DNA from: Flavobacterium sp.
GTDB taxonomy: Bacteria > Bacteroidota > Bacteroidia > Flavobacteriales > Flavobacteriaceae
Length of the DNA stretch: 64,000 bases
Direction of reading: 5' to 3'
NCBI GenBank assembly: GCA_030591585.1
Contig: JAUVAS010000001.1
Coordinates: 1-64,000, forward strand
The position numbers were made by a program, and so were the translations under genes. The notes under the pieces were generated by a model. That model did not search any database, had not been told where the DNA came from, and was given only the letters and a program-made list of their open reading frames with translations. Within the stretch, counting starts at the first letter, position 1. Each line of letters opens with the position of its first letter. This document shows, in pieces, positions 27,892-36,716 of this stretch.

Positions 27892-30800
27892 TTACATATT
27901 TCTAAAAAGCTCTAAACGCTCCCAATTAGTTTCCACTTCTTCCTGTGCTTTTTCAAGTAACTCTTTACCTAATTTAGCATTTTCCTTTACAACTCTTGTA
28001 AATCGAGTTTCGTTGTACATAAAATCTTCTAATGGAGCACTCGGTGCTTTAGAATCTATTTTAAATCTCTTTCCTTTAGGTTTAGAAGGGTTAAATCTAA
28101 AGAGTGGCCAATAACCAGTTTCTACCGCTTTCATTTGTTGTGTAACCCCATGTTTTAAATCATAGCCATGTTCACCACAATGTGAATACGCAATTATTAT
28201 TGATGGTCCGTTAAATGCTGCTGCCTCTTCAATAGCTTTTAACGATTGTATGTCTTTTGCTCCCATTGCAATTTGAGCAACATACACGTTCCCATAGGAC
28301 ACCGCTTGTAAAGCCAAACTTTTCTTACTCGTTCTTTTTCCTGAAACAGAAAATTTGGCACTTGCTCCTAAAGGTGTTGCTTTAGATGTTTGCCCGCCAG
28401 TATTAGAATACACCTCGGTATCCATCACTAAAATATTAATGTTTTCTCCTGTAGAAAGTAAATGATCTACTCCTCCAAAACCAATATCATAAGCCCAACC
28501 ATCTCCACCTAAAATCCAAACATCTTTCTTGCGTAGATATTCTGTTAACTGATTCAGTTTAACAGCATCTGGATCGTTATCTAGTAAAGACAGTGTTTTT
28601 TTAAGCTTGTCTATATCGTCAAACTTTTTCGCTTTTTGCTTTTCGTTTTCTTCAGGATTGTTAAGGATTGCTTCTACAGTTTCTGTGCCAACCAATAACT
28701 CTAATGATTTCAATAAATCAAAAGCTATTTCTTGTTTTTTAGATAACGCTAACTTCATACCTAGACCAAATTCTGCATTGTCTTCAAATAAAGAGTTTGC
28801 CCAAGCTGGGCCTCTGCCAAATTTATTTGTTTTATAAGGTGTTGTTGGTAAATTTCCTCCATAAATTGAAGAACATCCCGTAGCGTTTGCTATTAAAATA
28901 CTATCACCATATAATTGAGTAAGTAATTTAATATAGGGCGTTTCTCCACAACCTAAACAAGCTCCTGAAAATTCAAATAATGGTTCTAAAAATTGTGATC
29001 CTTTTACGTTAGATGTTTTAAGTTCTGTTCTATCATAATAAGGAAGTGATTCAAAGTAATCCCAATGTATGTTTTCTTCAACCTCAACATCTAATTTCTT
29101 GCGCATGTTGATGGCTTTAAAGTTTTCAATCTCTTTGCTTTCAGCAGGACAAACCTCAACGCAAAGGTCACAGCCCGTACAGTCTTCTGGAGAAACTTGT
29201 AGTATATATTTTTCAGTCTCACTATTAAACGGTCTTCCGATTGGGGCAACTGTTTTTAAAGAATCTGGTGCATTATCTAGCGCATCAATAGAAATAACTT
29301 TAGATCTAATGGCAGCGTGAGGGCATATTACTACACACTTATTACATTGTGTACATAGATTTTCGTCGTCCCAAACGGGTACAAAATCTGCAATTCCTCG
29401 TTTTTCATATTGGGTGGTTCCTGTTGGGAATGTTCCGTCTACAGGAAATGCACTTACTGGCAATTCATCTCCTTTTCCGGCAAGAATACTACCTAATATT
29501 TTTTCAACAAATGGATCTGGATTTCCTGTCATCATAGGTTTTAGTTTCAATGTACTTGAAACTTCCTTAGGATAATTTACTTCCTGAAGGTTTTCTAATG
29601 ACTTATCTACCGCATTAAAATTCATTTGTATAACAGCATCTCCTTTATGAGAATACGATTTTACAATAGCATCTTTAATTTTCTGGATAGCTTCTTCTCT
29701 AGGAATTACTCCAGAAATAGCAAAGAAACATGTTTGTAAAACGGTATTTGTTCGTTTTCCTAATTTAGCTTCTTGAGCCACTTTTGAAGCATCAACAACG
29801 TAAAAATTTAATTTTTTTTCAATAATTTCTTCCTGCATTAATTTTGGAAGCTTGTCCCAAATTTCTTCATTAGAGTAAGGGGAATTCAATAAAAATGTTC
29901 CTCCTTTTTTAGCTTTCGCCAAAATATCATACTTCTCAATAAAGTTGTATTGATGGCAAGCTATAAAATTAGCGTTGTTAATTAAATAACTCGAATAAAT
30001 TGGATCGGGCCCAAAACGAAGGTGAGAAATTGTCTGTGCACCCGCCTTTTTTGAATCGTATACAAAATACCCTTGCACATAATTGTCTGTAGTGTCTCCA
30101 ATAATCTTGATGGAGTTTTTATTTGCCCCCACAGTACCGTCAGAGCCTAAGCCATAAAACATACAGTTAATTGTAGATTTTTTGGTTTTAAAAACAGCAT
30201 TATAATCTAAGCTCGTATGAGTTACATCGTCAATGATACCAATAGTAAAATGGTTTTTAGGTTTTTTGTTTTCTAATTCATCGTAAATTCCTTTAACCAT
30301 AGCTGGGGTAAATTCTTTAGAAGATAGCCCATACCGACCCCCAACAATCTTAGGTGTTTTTCTAGAACTTTCAGCAAATGCCGCAACTATATCAAGATAA
30401 AGAGGGTCTCCTATACTACCCGGTTCTTTTGTTCTATCTAATACTGCAATTTTCTTAACAGATTTAGGTAATTCATTTATAAAATGTTTTATAGAAAATG
30501 GTCTAAATAAACGAATAAATAAAGCACCTACTTTTTCGCCATTGTTAACCATTGTATCAACGGCTTCCATAACTGGACCTTCACCAGAGCCCATGATAAT
30601 AATCACTTTTTCGGCTTCAGGATGCCCTACATAATAGAATAAGCTATATTTTCTGCCTGTATGTTTGTAGAATTCATCCATGGTTTCTTGAACAATTCCA
30701 GGAACTTTATCATAATATAAGTTTGCAGCTTCTCTAGATTGGAAGAAAACATCTGGGTTTTGAGAAGTTCCTCTAATTACAGGATTATCAGGATCTAGAG

Positions 30801-31425
30801 ACCTTTTTCTATGCTCCATAATTTTATCTTCTGGCATCATCGCTTTAATAATATCATCTGGAATAGAGTCTATTTTTGAAATCTCGTGCGAAGTTCTAAA
30901 TCCATCAAAAATATTTAAAAAAGGTATTCTAGATTTTAAAGTAGCCACTTGAGAGATTAAAGCAAAATCCATCGCTTCTTGAACCGTTCCTCCAAATAAC
31001 ATTGAAAAACCCGTTTGTCTAGTTGCCATCACATCTGAATGATCTCCAAAAATGGAAAGCGCGTGTGTTGCAATGGTTCTAGCAGCCACGTGAATTACAT
31101 TGGGTAATAATTCCCCTGCAATTTTATACATATTAGGAATCATTAGTAACAACCCTTGGGAAGCTGTAAAAGTGGTTGTTAAGGCACCTGCTTGTAAAGC
31201 TCCGTGAACTGCCCCTGCGGCTCCTCCTTCACTTTGCATTTCAATAATACGAGGAATATTATTCCAGATATTTTTTTGGCCGTCTGAACTATAAACATCT
31301 ACGTGTTCTCCCATAGGTGAAGCGGGAGTTATTGGATAAATAGCACAAACTTCGTTAGTTTTATGTGCTATAATAGCAACAGCTTCATTGGCGTCACAAA
31401 TTAATTTTGGAAATTCTTTTTTCAT
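27892..31425 (-). CDS. nifJ: pyruvate:ferredoxin (flavodoxin) oxidoreductase
   Basis: A 1177-aa single-chain PFOR, normal length. It oxidises pyruvate with CoA to acetyl-CoA and CO2 and reduces ferredoxin, using thiamine diphosphate. Order: domain I (AIYPITPASPMGEHVD), domain III, a two-cluster ferredoxin domain with CTQCNKCVVICP (about 690) and CTGCDLCVEVCP (about 747), the proximal-cluster cysteine region SGACLGCGETPY, and the TPP-binding GDGWAYDIGFGG. It stands upstream of a kor/nuo cluster that lacks NuoEFG, so its ferredoxin probably feeds complex I. A TGA-N6-TCA site lies about 160 nt upstream of its ATG. Confidence 0.96.
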   Translation of the reverse strand: MKKEFPKLICDANEAVAIIAHKTNEVCAIYPITPASPMGEHVDVYSSDGQKNIWNNIPRIIEMQSEGGAAGAVHGALQAGALTTTFTASQGLLLMIPNMYKIAGELLPNVIHVAARTIATHALSIFGDHSDVMATRQTGFSMLFGGTVQEAMDFALISQVATLKSRIPFLNIFDGFRTSHEISKIDSIPDDIIKAMMPEDKIMEHRKRSLDPDNPVIRGTSQNPDVFFQSREAANLYYDKVPGIVQETMDEFYKHTGRKYSLFYYVGHPEAEKVIIIMGSGEGPVMEAVDTMVNNGEKVGALFIRLFRPFSIKHFINELPKSVKKIAVLDRTKEPGSIGDPLYLDIVAAFAESSRKTPKIVGGRYGLSSKEFTPAMVKGIYDELENKKPKNHFTIGIIDDVTHTSLDYNAVFKTKKSTINCMFYGLGSDGTVGANKNSIKIIGDTTDNYVQGYFVYDSKKAGAQTISHLRFGPDPIYSSYLINNANFIACHQYNFIEKYDILAKAKKGGTFLLNSPYSNEEIWDKLPKLMQEEIIEKKLNFYVVDASKVAQEAKLGKRTNTVLQTCFFAISGVIPREEAIQKIKDAIVKSYSHKGDAVIQMNFNAVDKSLENLQEVNYPKEVSSTLKLKPMMTGNPDPFVEKILGSILAGKGDELPVSAFPVDGTFPTGTTQYEKRGIADFVPVWDDENLCTQCNKCVVICPHAAIRSKVISIDALDNAPDSLKTVAPIGRPFNSETEKYILQVSPEDCTGCDLCVEVCPAESKEIENFKAINMRKKLDVEVEENIHWDYFESLPYYDRTELKTSNVKGSQFLEPLFEFSGACLGCGETPYIKLLTQLYGDSILIANATGCSSIYGGNLPTTPYKTNKFGRGPAWANSLFEDNAEFGLGMKLALSKKQEIAFDLLKSLELLVGTETVEAILNNPEENEKQKAKKFDDIDKLKKTLSLLDNDPDAVKLNQLTEYLRKKDVWILGGDGWAYDIGFGGVDHLLSTGENINILVMDTEVYSNTGGQTSKATPLGASAKFSVSGKRTSKKSLALQAVSYGNVYVAQIAMGAKDIQSLKAIEEAAAFNGPSIIIAYSHCGEHGYDLKHGVTQQMKAVETGYWPLFRFNPSKPKGKRFKIDSKAPSAPLEDFMYNETRFTRVVKENAKLGKELLEKAQEEVETNWERLELFRNM

Positions 31426-31552
31426 AGTATAAGATTAATATGAAAACACCCCACGTTATGATACCTTTATTTGACTTCTATAATATTTAAGGAGAATTTG
31501 TTCTCTAAAATCAATTAAGTAATTATTTAAAAAGGGTGTTTAAAATTCTGGA

Positions 31553-31595
31553 TAAAATTACTAATCCCATTTAGTACAAACTATGATGATTGTCA
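31553..31595 (-). promoter_or_regulatory. CRP/FNR-type site and promoter of nifJ
   Basis: On the minus strand TGACAATCATCA (31595-31584) fits TGA-N6-TCA. Its centre is 29.5 nt upstream of the first T of TAATTTTA (31560-31553), a near match to TAnnTTTG. The same geometry is found at the ferredoxin, kor and nuo promoters. The leader would be about 120 nt. Confidence 0.6.
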
Positions 31596-31642
31596 GTTTG
31601 GAAAAAAGCTTGGTTTTTGAAGTAGATTTCACATTAAAATAT

Positions 31643-31672
31643 AAAAAAAGCACCCAAATCAATGAGTGCTTT
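31643..31672 (-). terminator. terminator of the ferredoxin gene
   Basis: On the minus strand AAAGCACTC pairs with GGGTGCTTT, one wobble, and a T-run follows. It separates the ferredoxin gene from nifJ, so nifJ needs its own promoter. Confidence 0.75.
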
Positions 31673-31697
31673 CCTATAAAATATATTTTTTATAACT

Positions 31698-32048
31698 CTA
31701 TTCGTCGTGTAACCACGCTTTTTTAGAAAGCAATTGATCTTCTGTTTCTTCGTGATCTTCATCAATAATACAACAGTCTACAGGACAAACAGAAGCACAT
31801 TGAGGCTCATCATGGAACCCTTTACACTCGGTACATTTATCGGTTACTATAAAATAGAACTCATCAGATACTGGTTCGTTTTCAGCATCAGCATCAACTT
31901 CATCACCTCCTGGTAATGTTACCATTCCGCTTAAAGCAGTTTCTTCTGCATAAGACCATTCTTGATCTGGCTCATAAATTGCATTGTTAGGACATTCTGC
32001 AACACAAGCGTCACAATTTATACACTCATCAGTTATAATTATTGCCAT
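31698..32048 (-). CDS. 2[4Fe-4S] ferredoxin
   Basis: A 116-aa ferredoxin with two four-cysteine clusters: CINCDACVAECP near the start, and a second with an insertion between its cysteines (CTECKGF...CASVCPVDCC). An acidic loop of about 40 residues separates the two halves, and the protein is acidic overall. This is the Allochromatium/YfhL-type layout. It is cytosolic and is the likely electron carrier between NifJ, KorAB and complex I, being encoded between nifJ and korA and divergent from korA with a shared operator. Confidence 0.92.
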   Translation of the reverse strand: MAIIITDECINCDACVAECPNNAIYEPDQEWSYAEETALSGMVTLPGGDEVDADAENEPVSDEFYFIVTDKCTECKGFHDEPQCASVCPVDCCIIDEDHEETEDQLLSKKAWLHDE

Positions 32049-32072
32049 AGTTTCTCTCTTTAGATTTATTTG

Positions 32073-32146
32073 CTAAATTAATTGTTTTATATTCTTTTTT
32101 AAGTGACTTTCGTCATAATTTTATTTAAAATGTAAAAATACTTTTG
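32073..32146. promoter_or_regulatory. bidirectional CRP/FNR-type promoter region, ferredoxin and kor
   Basis: TGACTTTCGTCA (32104-32115) fits TGA-N6-TCA. Its centre (32109.5) is 29.5 nt from the first T of TACTTTTG (32139-32146) for korA on the plus strand and 29.5 nt from the first T of TAATTTAG (32080-32073) for the ferredoxin on the minus strand. One site would thus sit near minus 41 of both start sites. Confidence 0.65.
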
Positions 32147-32200
32147 GATTTTTATTTTCATAAAAATTATTCATAAATTTATAAAAAATATTTTTAATAT

Positions 32201-34057
32201 ATGATAACAAGTAAAACAAAGCAACAACCCGAGGTTTTAGAGGCTGTTGTTATACGTTTTGTAGGAGATTCTGGTGATGGAATGCAATTAACTGGAACTC
32301 AATTTACAGACACTTCTGCCATGTTTGGAAATGATGTGGCAACTTTCCCTAATTATCCTTCAGAAATTAGAGCTCCTCAAGGAAGTTTATATGGAGTTTC
32401 TGGATTCCAAGTACATATTGGAAGTGTAGCAATTAGTACTCCTGGTGATAGCGTTGATCTTTTAGTCGCTATGAATCCTGCAGGGTTAAAAACCAATTTA
32501 ATGGCAGTTAAGCCTGGACATACCATTATAGTGGATACAGATGCTTTTACCAAAAAGAATTTAGTAAAAGCACAATACGAAAGTAATCCGCTAGAAGATG
32601 GAAGTTTAGAAAATTATCGTGTGATTGAAGTTGCTATGTCATCCCTAACAAAAGAATCTCTTAAAGAGGTGGAGGGACTAGACAACAAAAGTATTACCCG
32701 AAGTAAAAACATGTTTGCTTTAGGAATGGTTTACTGGATGTATGATCGCTCAACTGAGCATACAATAGAGTTTTTTAATAAAAAATTCAAGAGTAAACCA
32801 CATATAATTGAAGCAAACACCAAGGTCTTAAAGGCTGGTTATTATTTTGCTGAAACTTTAGAGTTAATCCCTAATACCTATTCTATTTCTCCAGCAAAAA
32901 TGGCGGCAGGAACTTACAGAATTGTTATGGGAAATACAGCAACTGCCTGGGGATTCCTAGCCGCTGCTGAAAAATCTGGGTTAGAATTATTTTTAGGCTC
33001 TTATCCTATTACTCCAGCAACCGATATTTTACACGAATTAGTAAAACACAAGCATTTTGGTGTTAAAGCATTTCAAGCAGAAGACGAAATTGCTGGTATT
33101 ACTTCCTCAATAGGAGCAGCATTTGCAGGGGATTTAGCAATTACAACTACTTCTGGGCCTGGTTTGGCTCTTAAAGGTGAAGCCTTAGGATTAGCGATGA
33201 TGATTGAATTGCCTCTAGTGGTTGTTAATGTACAGCGTGGTGGACCTTCAACAGGGTTACCTACTAAAACAGAACAATCAGATTTATTGCAAGCAATGTA
33301 TGGTCGTAATGGAGAGAGTCCTGTAATTGTAATTGCAGCAAGTACTCCAGCAAACTGTTTTGATTATGCTTTTTTAGCTTCAAAATTAGCCTTAGAGCAT
33401 ATGACTCCTGTTATTTTATTAACAGATGGATATATCGCAAATGGTTCAGCACCTTGGAAAATTAAAAAGGTCGCTGATATGCCAGAAATTAAAAATCATG
33501 TGATTAAGGAAGCTACTGAAAATTGGCACCCTTACGATAGAGATGAAGATTCCCTTGCTAGAAATTGGGCAATTCCAGGGACTCCAGGATTAGAACACCG
33601 AGTTGGTGGATTAGAAAAAGATCGGGTTTCTGGTAATGTTTCTTATGTGCCTGAAAACCATGAGTACATGACTAAAATTCGTTCTGAAAAAATAAAACGT
33701 GTTCAGAATTATATCCCAGACTTAGAGCCTGAATTTGCAAAAAAAGGAGATTTATTGGTAATTGGTTGGGGAGGAACTTATGGTTCGCTTCATTCCGCTG
33801 TAAAAGAAATGAACGATGTAGGGTACGACAAAGTAGGTCTTGCTCATTTTAATTATATAAATCCACTTCCTAAAAACACAGAGTTCTTAATTAAAAGCTT
33901 CAAAAAAGTAGTTGTTTGTGAATTAAATAGCGGGCAATTTGCAAATGTTTTACGAATGAATTTTAGCGGAATTGAATTCTTACAACACAATAAAATACAA
34001 GGACTCCCTTTTGGGAATACTGAATTAACAGAAAAATTTAAACAATTAGTAAAATAA
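32201..34057 (+). CDS. korA: 2-oxoacid:ferredoxin oxidoreductase, fused gamma-alpha subunit
   Basis: A 618-aa protein in which the gamma domain (about 15-190, starting RFVGDSGDGMQLTG) is fused in front of the alpha domain (SYPITPATDILHEL, then TTSGPGLALKGEALG). This is the usual KorA layout in Bacteroidetes. With KorB it converts 2-oxoglutarate to succinyl-CoA and reduces ferredoxin. Substrate preference (2-oxoglutarate or another 2-oxoacid) cannot be fixed from sequence. It is separated from korB by 2 nt. Confidence 0.92.
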   Translation: MITSKTKQQPEVLEAVVIRFVGDSGDGMQLTGTQFTDTSAMFGNDVATFPNYPSEIRAPQGSLYGVSGFQVHIGSVAISTPGDSVDLLVAMNPAGLKTNLMAVKPGHTIIVDTDAFTKKNLVKAQYESNPLEDGSLENYRVIEVAMSSLTKESLKEVEGLDNKSITRSKNMFALGMVYWMYDRSTEHTIEFFNKKFKSKPHIIEANTKVLKAGYYFAETLELIPNTYSISPAKMAAGTYRIVMGNTATAWGFLAAAEKSGLELFLGSYPITPATDILHELVKHKHFGVKAFQAEDEIAGITSSIGAAFAGDLAITTTSGPGLALKGEALGLAMMIELPLVVVNVQRGGPSTGLPTKTEQSDLLQAMYGRNGESPVIVIAASTPANCFDYAFLASKLALEHMTPVILLTDGYIANGSAPWKIKKVADMPEIKNHVIKEATENWHPYDRDEDSLARNWAIPGTPGLEHRVGGLEKDRVSGNVSYVPENHEYMTKIRSEKIKRVQNYIPDLEPEFAKKGDLLVIGWGGTYGSLHSAVKEMNDVGYDKVGLAHFNYINPLPKNTEFLIKSFKKVVVCELNSGQFANVLRMNFSGIEFLQHNKIQGLPFGNTELTEKFKQLVK

Positions 34058-34059
34058 TT

Positions 34060-35073
34060 ATGGAAGGTACAGTTGATAAAAAATATACATTTAAAGATTT
34101 TACTAGCGATCAAGAAGTAAGATGGTGTCCTGGTTGTGACGACTATGTTATTTTACGAGCTATGCAAAAAGCACTTCCAGAAATGGGAGTAAATAAAGAA
34201 GATGTTGTGTTTATTTCTGGAATAGGATGTTCATCTCGTTTTCCTTACTATATAGACTCTTATGGAATGCATAGTATCCACGGTAGAGCTCCAGCAGTTG
34301 CATCGGGGGTTAAGTTGGCAAATCCGGATTTAAGTGTTTGGGTAATAACTGGAGATGGTGATGCTATGGCAATTGGAGGAAATCACTTTATCCATGTGCT
34401 TCGTAGAAACATTGATCTAAATATTGTGTTATTTAATAATGAAATCTACGGATTAACAAAAGGGCAATTTTCACCAACTTCTTTAGTGGGTCAAAAAACA
34501 AAATCATCTCCTTACGGAAATACACAACAACCATTTCAACCAGGCGAATTAGCAATAGGAGCACAAGCTCGTTTCTTCGCTAGAATTGGTGGGAATACTC
34601 CAAAAGAGATGACTAAAATGTTTATTGATGCTGAAAAGTTTAAAGGAACTTCTCTAATAGAAGTATTGCAAAACTGTGTAATATTTAATGATGGTTGCTT
34701 TACTAAATATACAGACAAGAGCGTTCGTCTAGACATGCAATTGACTGTAGAACATGGCAAGCCTATGATCTTCGGAAAAGAGCGTAATAAAGGTTTAATC
34801 TTAAACGGGCTTAAATTAGAAGTGGTTACTATTGGAGAAAATGGTATTACACAAGAAGATTTGTTAGTTCATGATGCAAAAGAACAAGACCCTACTTTAC
34901 ACCAAATGTTGGCAAGATTACAAGACCCTATTGTAACGGGAATTATTAGAGCTTTTGAAGATGTAACATTGGAAGAAAGAGAAGATGCCTTAACTGAAGA
35001 AGTAAAAGCGAATTCTAATTTTAGAAAAGTTGACGATTTATTGTTTGCTGGTGAAACTTATACGGTAGATTAA
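34060..35073 (+). CDS. korB: 2-oxoacid:ferredoxin oxidoreductase beta subunit
   Basis: A 337-aa beta subunit carrying the thiamine diphosphate site (GDGDAMAIGGNH) and cluster cysteines (WCPGCDDY, and GIGCSSRFPYY). It forms the catalytic pair with the fused KorA upstream. The 78-nt gap to nuoA contains a CRP/FNR-type site and a promoter, so nuo can be transcribed separately, though read-through from kor is also possible because no terminator is seen. Confidence 0.94.
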   Translation: MEGTVDKKYTFKDFTSDQEVRWCPGCDDYVILRAMQKALPEMGVNKEDVVFISGIGCSSRFPYYIDSYGMHSIHGRAPAVASGVKLANPDLSVWVITGDGDAMAIGGNHFIHVLRRNIDLNIVLFNNEIYGLTKGQFSPTSLVGQKTKSSPYGNTQQPFQPGELAIGAQARFFARIGGNTPKEMTKMFIDAEKFKGTSLIEVLQNCVIFNDGCFTKYTDKSVRLDMQLTVEHGKPMIFGKERNKGLILNGLKLEVVTIGENGITQEDLLVHDAKEQDPTLHQMLARLQDPIVTGIIRAFEDVTLEEREDALTEEVKANSNFRKVDDLLFAGETYTVD

Positions 35074-35089
35074 TAATTTTATATTTAAC

Positions 35090-35132
35090 TGACAATAATC
35101 ATCATTCGTCCCAAAGTATTCAGTTAATTTTG
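35090..35132 (+). promoter_or_regulatory. CRP/FNR-type site and promoter of nuo
   Basis: TGACAATAATCA (35090-35101) fits TGA-N6-TCA, centred at 35095.5. TAATTTTG (35125-35132) is a full match to TAnnTTTG. The 29.5-nt distance is the same as at nifJ, the ferredoxin and kor. The flank AACTGACAAT is shared with the nifJ site. Confidence 0.65.
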
Positions 35133-35150
35133 GGCTTTAAATAATAAAAA

Positions 35151-35501
35151 ATGGGGTCAGAAGCCATTATTGTATTTTTAATTGCAGGAATTGTTCTAGT
35201 TGCTGGAGCGAATTTTCTCTCTGGATTAATATCGCATAAGTCTGATAATCCACAAAAACGAGAACCTTACGAAAGCGGGATGGTTACTATTGGCCCTACT
35301 TGGGTTCAATTTAAAGTAGGCTATTATTTATTCGCTATATTATTCTTGATTTTTGATGTAGAGGTTGCTTTTTTAGTTCCTTGGGCAGTGGTGTTCAAAG
35401 ATATGGGAGCGGTTGCTTTTATTGAAATATTAGTGTTTCTAATCATTTTAGGATTGGGATTATTGTACGCTTGGAAAAAAGGAGCATTAAAATGGGAATA
35501 G
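35151..35501 (+). CDS. nuoA: NADH-quinone oxidoreductase subunit A
   Basis: A 116-aa membrane subunit with three helices. The conserved [10 protein letters not shown] and [13 protein letters not shown] segments are diagnostic of NuoA/ND3. It belongs to the membrane arm of complex I near the quinone site. It is the first gene of the 11-gene nuo operon, and the nuoB start lies inside its end. Confidence 0.93.
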   Translation: MGSEAIIVFLIAGIVLVAGANFLSGLISHKSDNPQKREPYESGMVTIGPTWVQFKVGYYLFAILFLIFDVEVAFLVPWAVVFKDMGAVAFIEILVFLIILGLGLLYAWKKGALKWE

Positions 35502-36088
35502 ATAAAAAAAGCTTTTTAAACGAAGTAGTGCCTGATGGATTAAATCAGGTAACTCCAAAAGATTTCCCAGGGAAAGTAATCCCTGCTGGAAATGGAGCAA
35601 ATATAATGGTTACCTCTTTAGACAAAGTGATTAACTGGGGACGATCCAATTCACTTTGGTCACTTTATTTTGGAACTAGTTGTTGTGCTATCGAAATGAT
35701 GCAAACAGGAGCTTCTCGTCACGATTATTCAAGATTTGGTTTTGAAGTTGCAAGACCATCCCCTAGACAAGCAGATTTAATTATAATCGCAGGAACTATT
35801 GTTAATAAAATGGCTCCTGTATTAAGACGTTTATACGACCAAATGGCAGAACCTAAATATGTAATTGCAATGGGTGCTTGTGCTATTTCTGGCGGGCCGT
35901 TTTTCTATAATTCGTATTCAGTGGTTAAAGGGGCAGATCATGTAATTCCGGTTGATGTTTATGTGCCTGGATGTCCGCCTAGACCTGAAGCTTTACTGGA
36001 AGGGATGTTGATGCTTCAAGATAAAATACGAACCGAAAACATGAAACATAAAGTAAATCCTATTGACGGTTTTGATGAAGGTAAATAA
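35492..36088 (+). CDS. nuoB: NADH-quinone oxidoreductase subunit B
   Basis: A 198-aa subunit holding cluster N2: [14 protein letters not shown] gives the paired cysteines and [13 protein letters not shown] the last one. I chose the ATG at 35492, which follows a GGAG sequence and overlaps nuoA by 10 nt, over an upstream TTG. NuoB passes electrons to quinone at the junction of the peripheral and membrane arms. Confidence 0.95.
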   Translation: MGIDKKSFLNEVVPDGLNQVTPKDFPGKVIPAGNGANIMVTSLDKVINWGRSNSLWSLYFGTSCCAIEMMQTGASRHDYSRFGFEVARPSPRQADLIIIAGTIVNKMAPVLRRLYDQMAEPKYVIAMGACAISGGPFFYNSYSVVKGADHVIPVDVYVPGCPPRPEALLEGMLMLQDKIRTENMKHKVNPIDGFDEGK

Positions 36089-36107
36089 TTCCTGTGAAGG
36101 CAGGAAT
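36088..36107. repeat. small intergenic hairpin in the nuoB-nuoC gap
   Basis: ATTCCTG (36088-36094) and CAGGAAT (36101-36107) form a 7-bp hairpin. It is followed at about 36126 by a CTTTGTGCCTTGGCGACTTA segment that resembles, inverted, a sequence at 59458-59475. Both look like dispersed intergenic repeats inserted in the operon. Confidence 0.4.
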
Positions 36108-36166
36108 CTTATGATATAAAATAAAAGCTTTGTGCCTTGGCGACTTAGCGATAGAAATAAATAAAA

Positions 36167-36715
36167 ATGAACAACAACGAATTACAAAATTTAATAGGTA
36201 GTTGGTTTCCAAATCCGGAAGCAAACAAGGTTGTTGAAACAGTTACTGAAACAGAAGAAGGTGCAGAAACAAAAATTTCTGAACCTGTAAATCCTAGTTT
36301 ATTAGATTTTACTGAAGAAGGCTCTCAATTTTTAAATATTACGGTTCAACCAGAACAACTTCATGAATTAATGACTCAATTGAGAGAAAATTCAGAAACA
36401 AATTTTGATTATTTATTCTGTCTAAGTGGTGTGGATTGGGGAAAAGAACTAGGTATCGTTTATCATTTAGAGTCAACAAATCACAGACATAGTATTGTGG
36501 TAAAGGTGAATACGGCAGACAGAGAAAATCCAACTTTTGATACGGTATGTAATATCTGGGAAACTGCAGAATTTCACGAACGTGAAGTGTTTGATTTCTT
36601 TGGAGTACATTTTAATAATCATCCCAATTTAAAATATCTCTTTTTAACCGAAGACTGGATAGGTTATCCGTTAAGAAAAGATTATGTGGATGAAGTAAAT
36701 ATGGTTATCAAATAA
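36167..36715 (+). CDS. nuoC: NADH-quinone oxidoreductase subunit C
   Basis: A 182-aa NuoC (30-kDa subunit). The diagnostic block is the ETAEFHEREVFDFFGVHF segment, followed by LKYLFLTEDWIGYPLRKDY. The N-terminal 50 residues are acidic and look disordered. NuoC and NuoD are separate here, not fused. It is part of the peripheral arm beside NuoD and NuoI. Confidence 0.93.
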   Translation: MNNNELQNLIGSWFPNPEANKVVETVTETEEGAETKISEPVNPSLLDFTEEGSQFLNITVQPEQLHELMTQLRENSETNFDYLFCLSGVDWGKELGIVYHLESTNHRHSIVVKVNTADRENPTFDTVCNIWETAEFHEREVFDFFGVHFNNHPNLKYLFLTEDWIGYPLRKDYVDEVNMVIK

Positions 36716-36716
36716 A

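Noticed and set aside
28607-29537. Plus-strand frames inside nifJ
   Set aside because: They are antisense to a fully conserved nifJ frame and lack any recognisable domain.
35471-35491. TTG start for nuoB
   Set aside because: The ATG at 35492 has a GGAG sequence in front and matches the usual NuoB N-terminus length.
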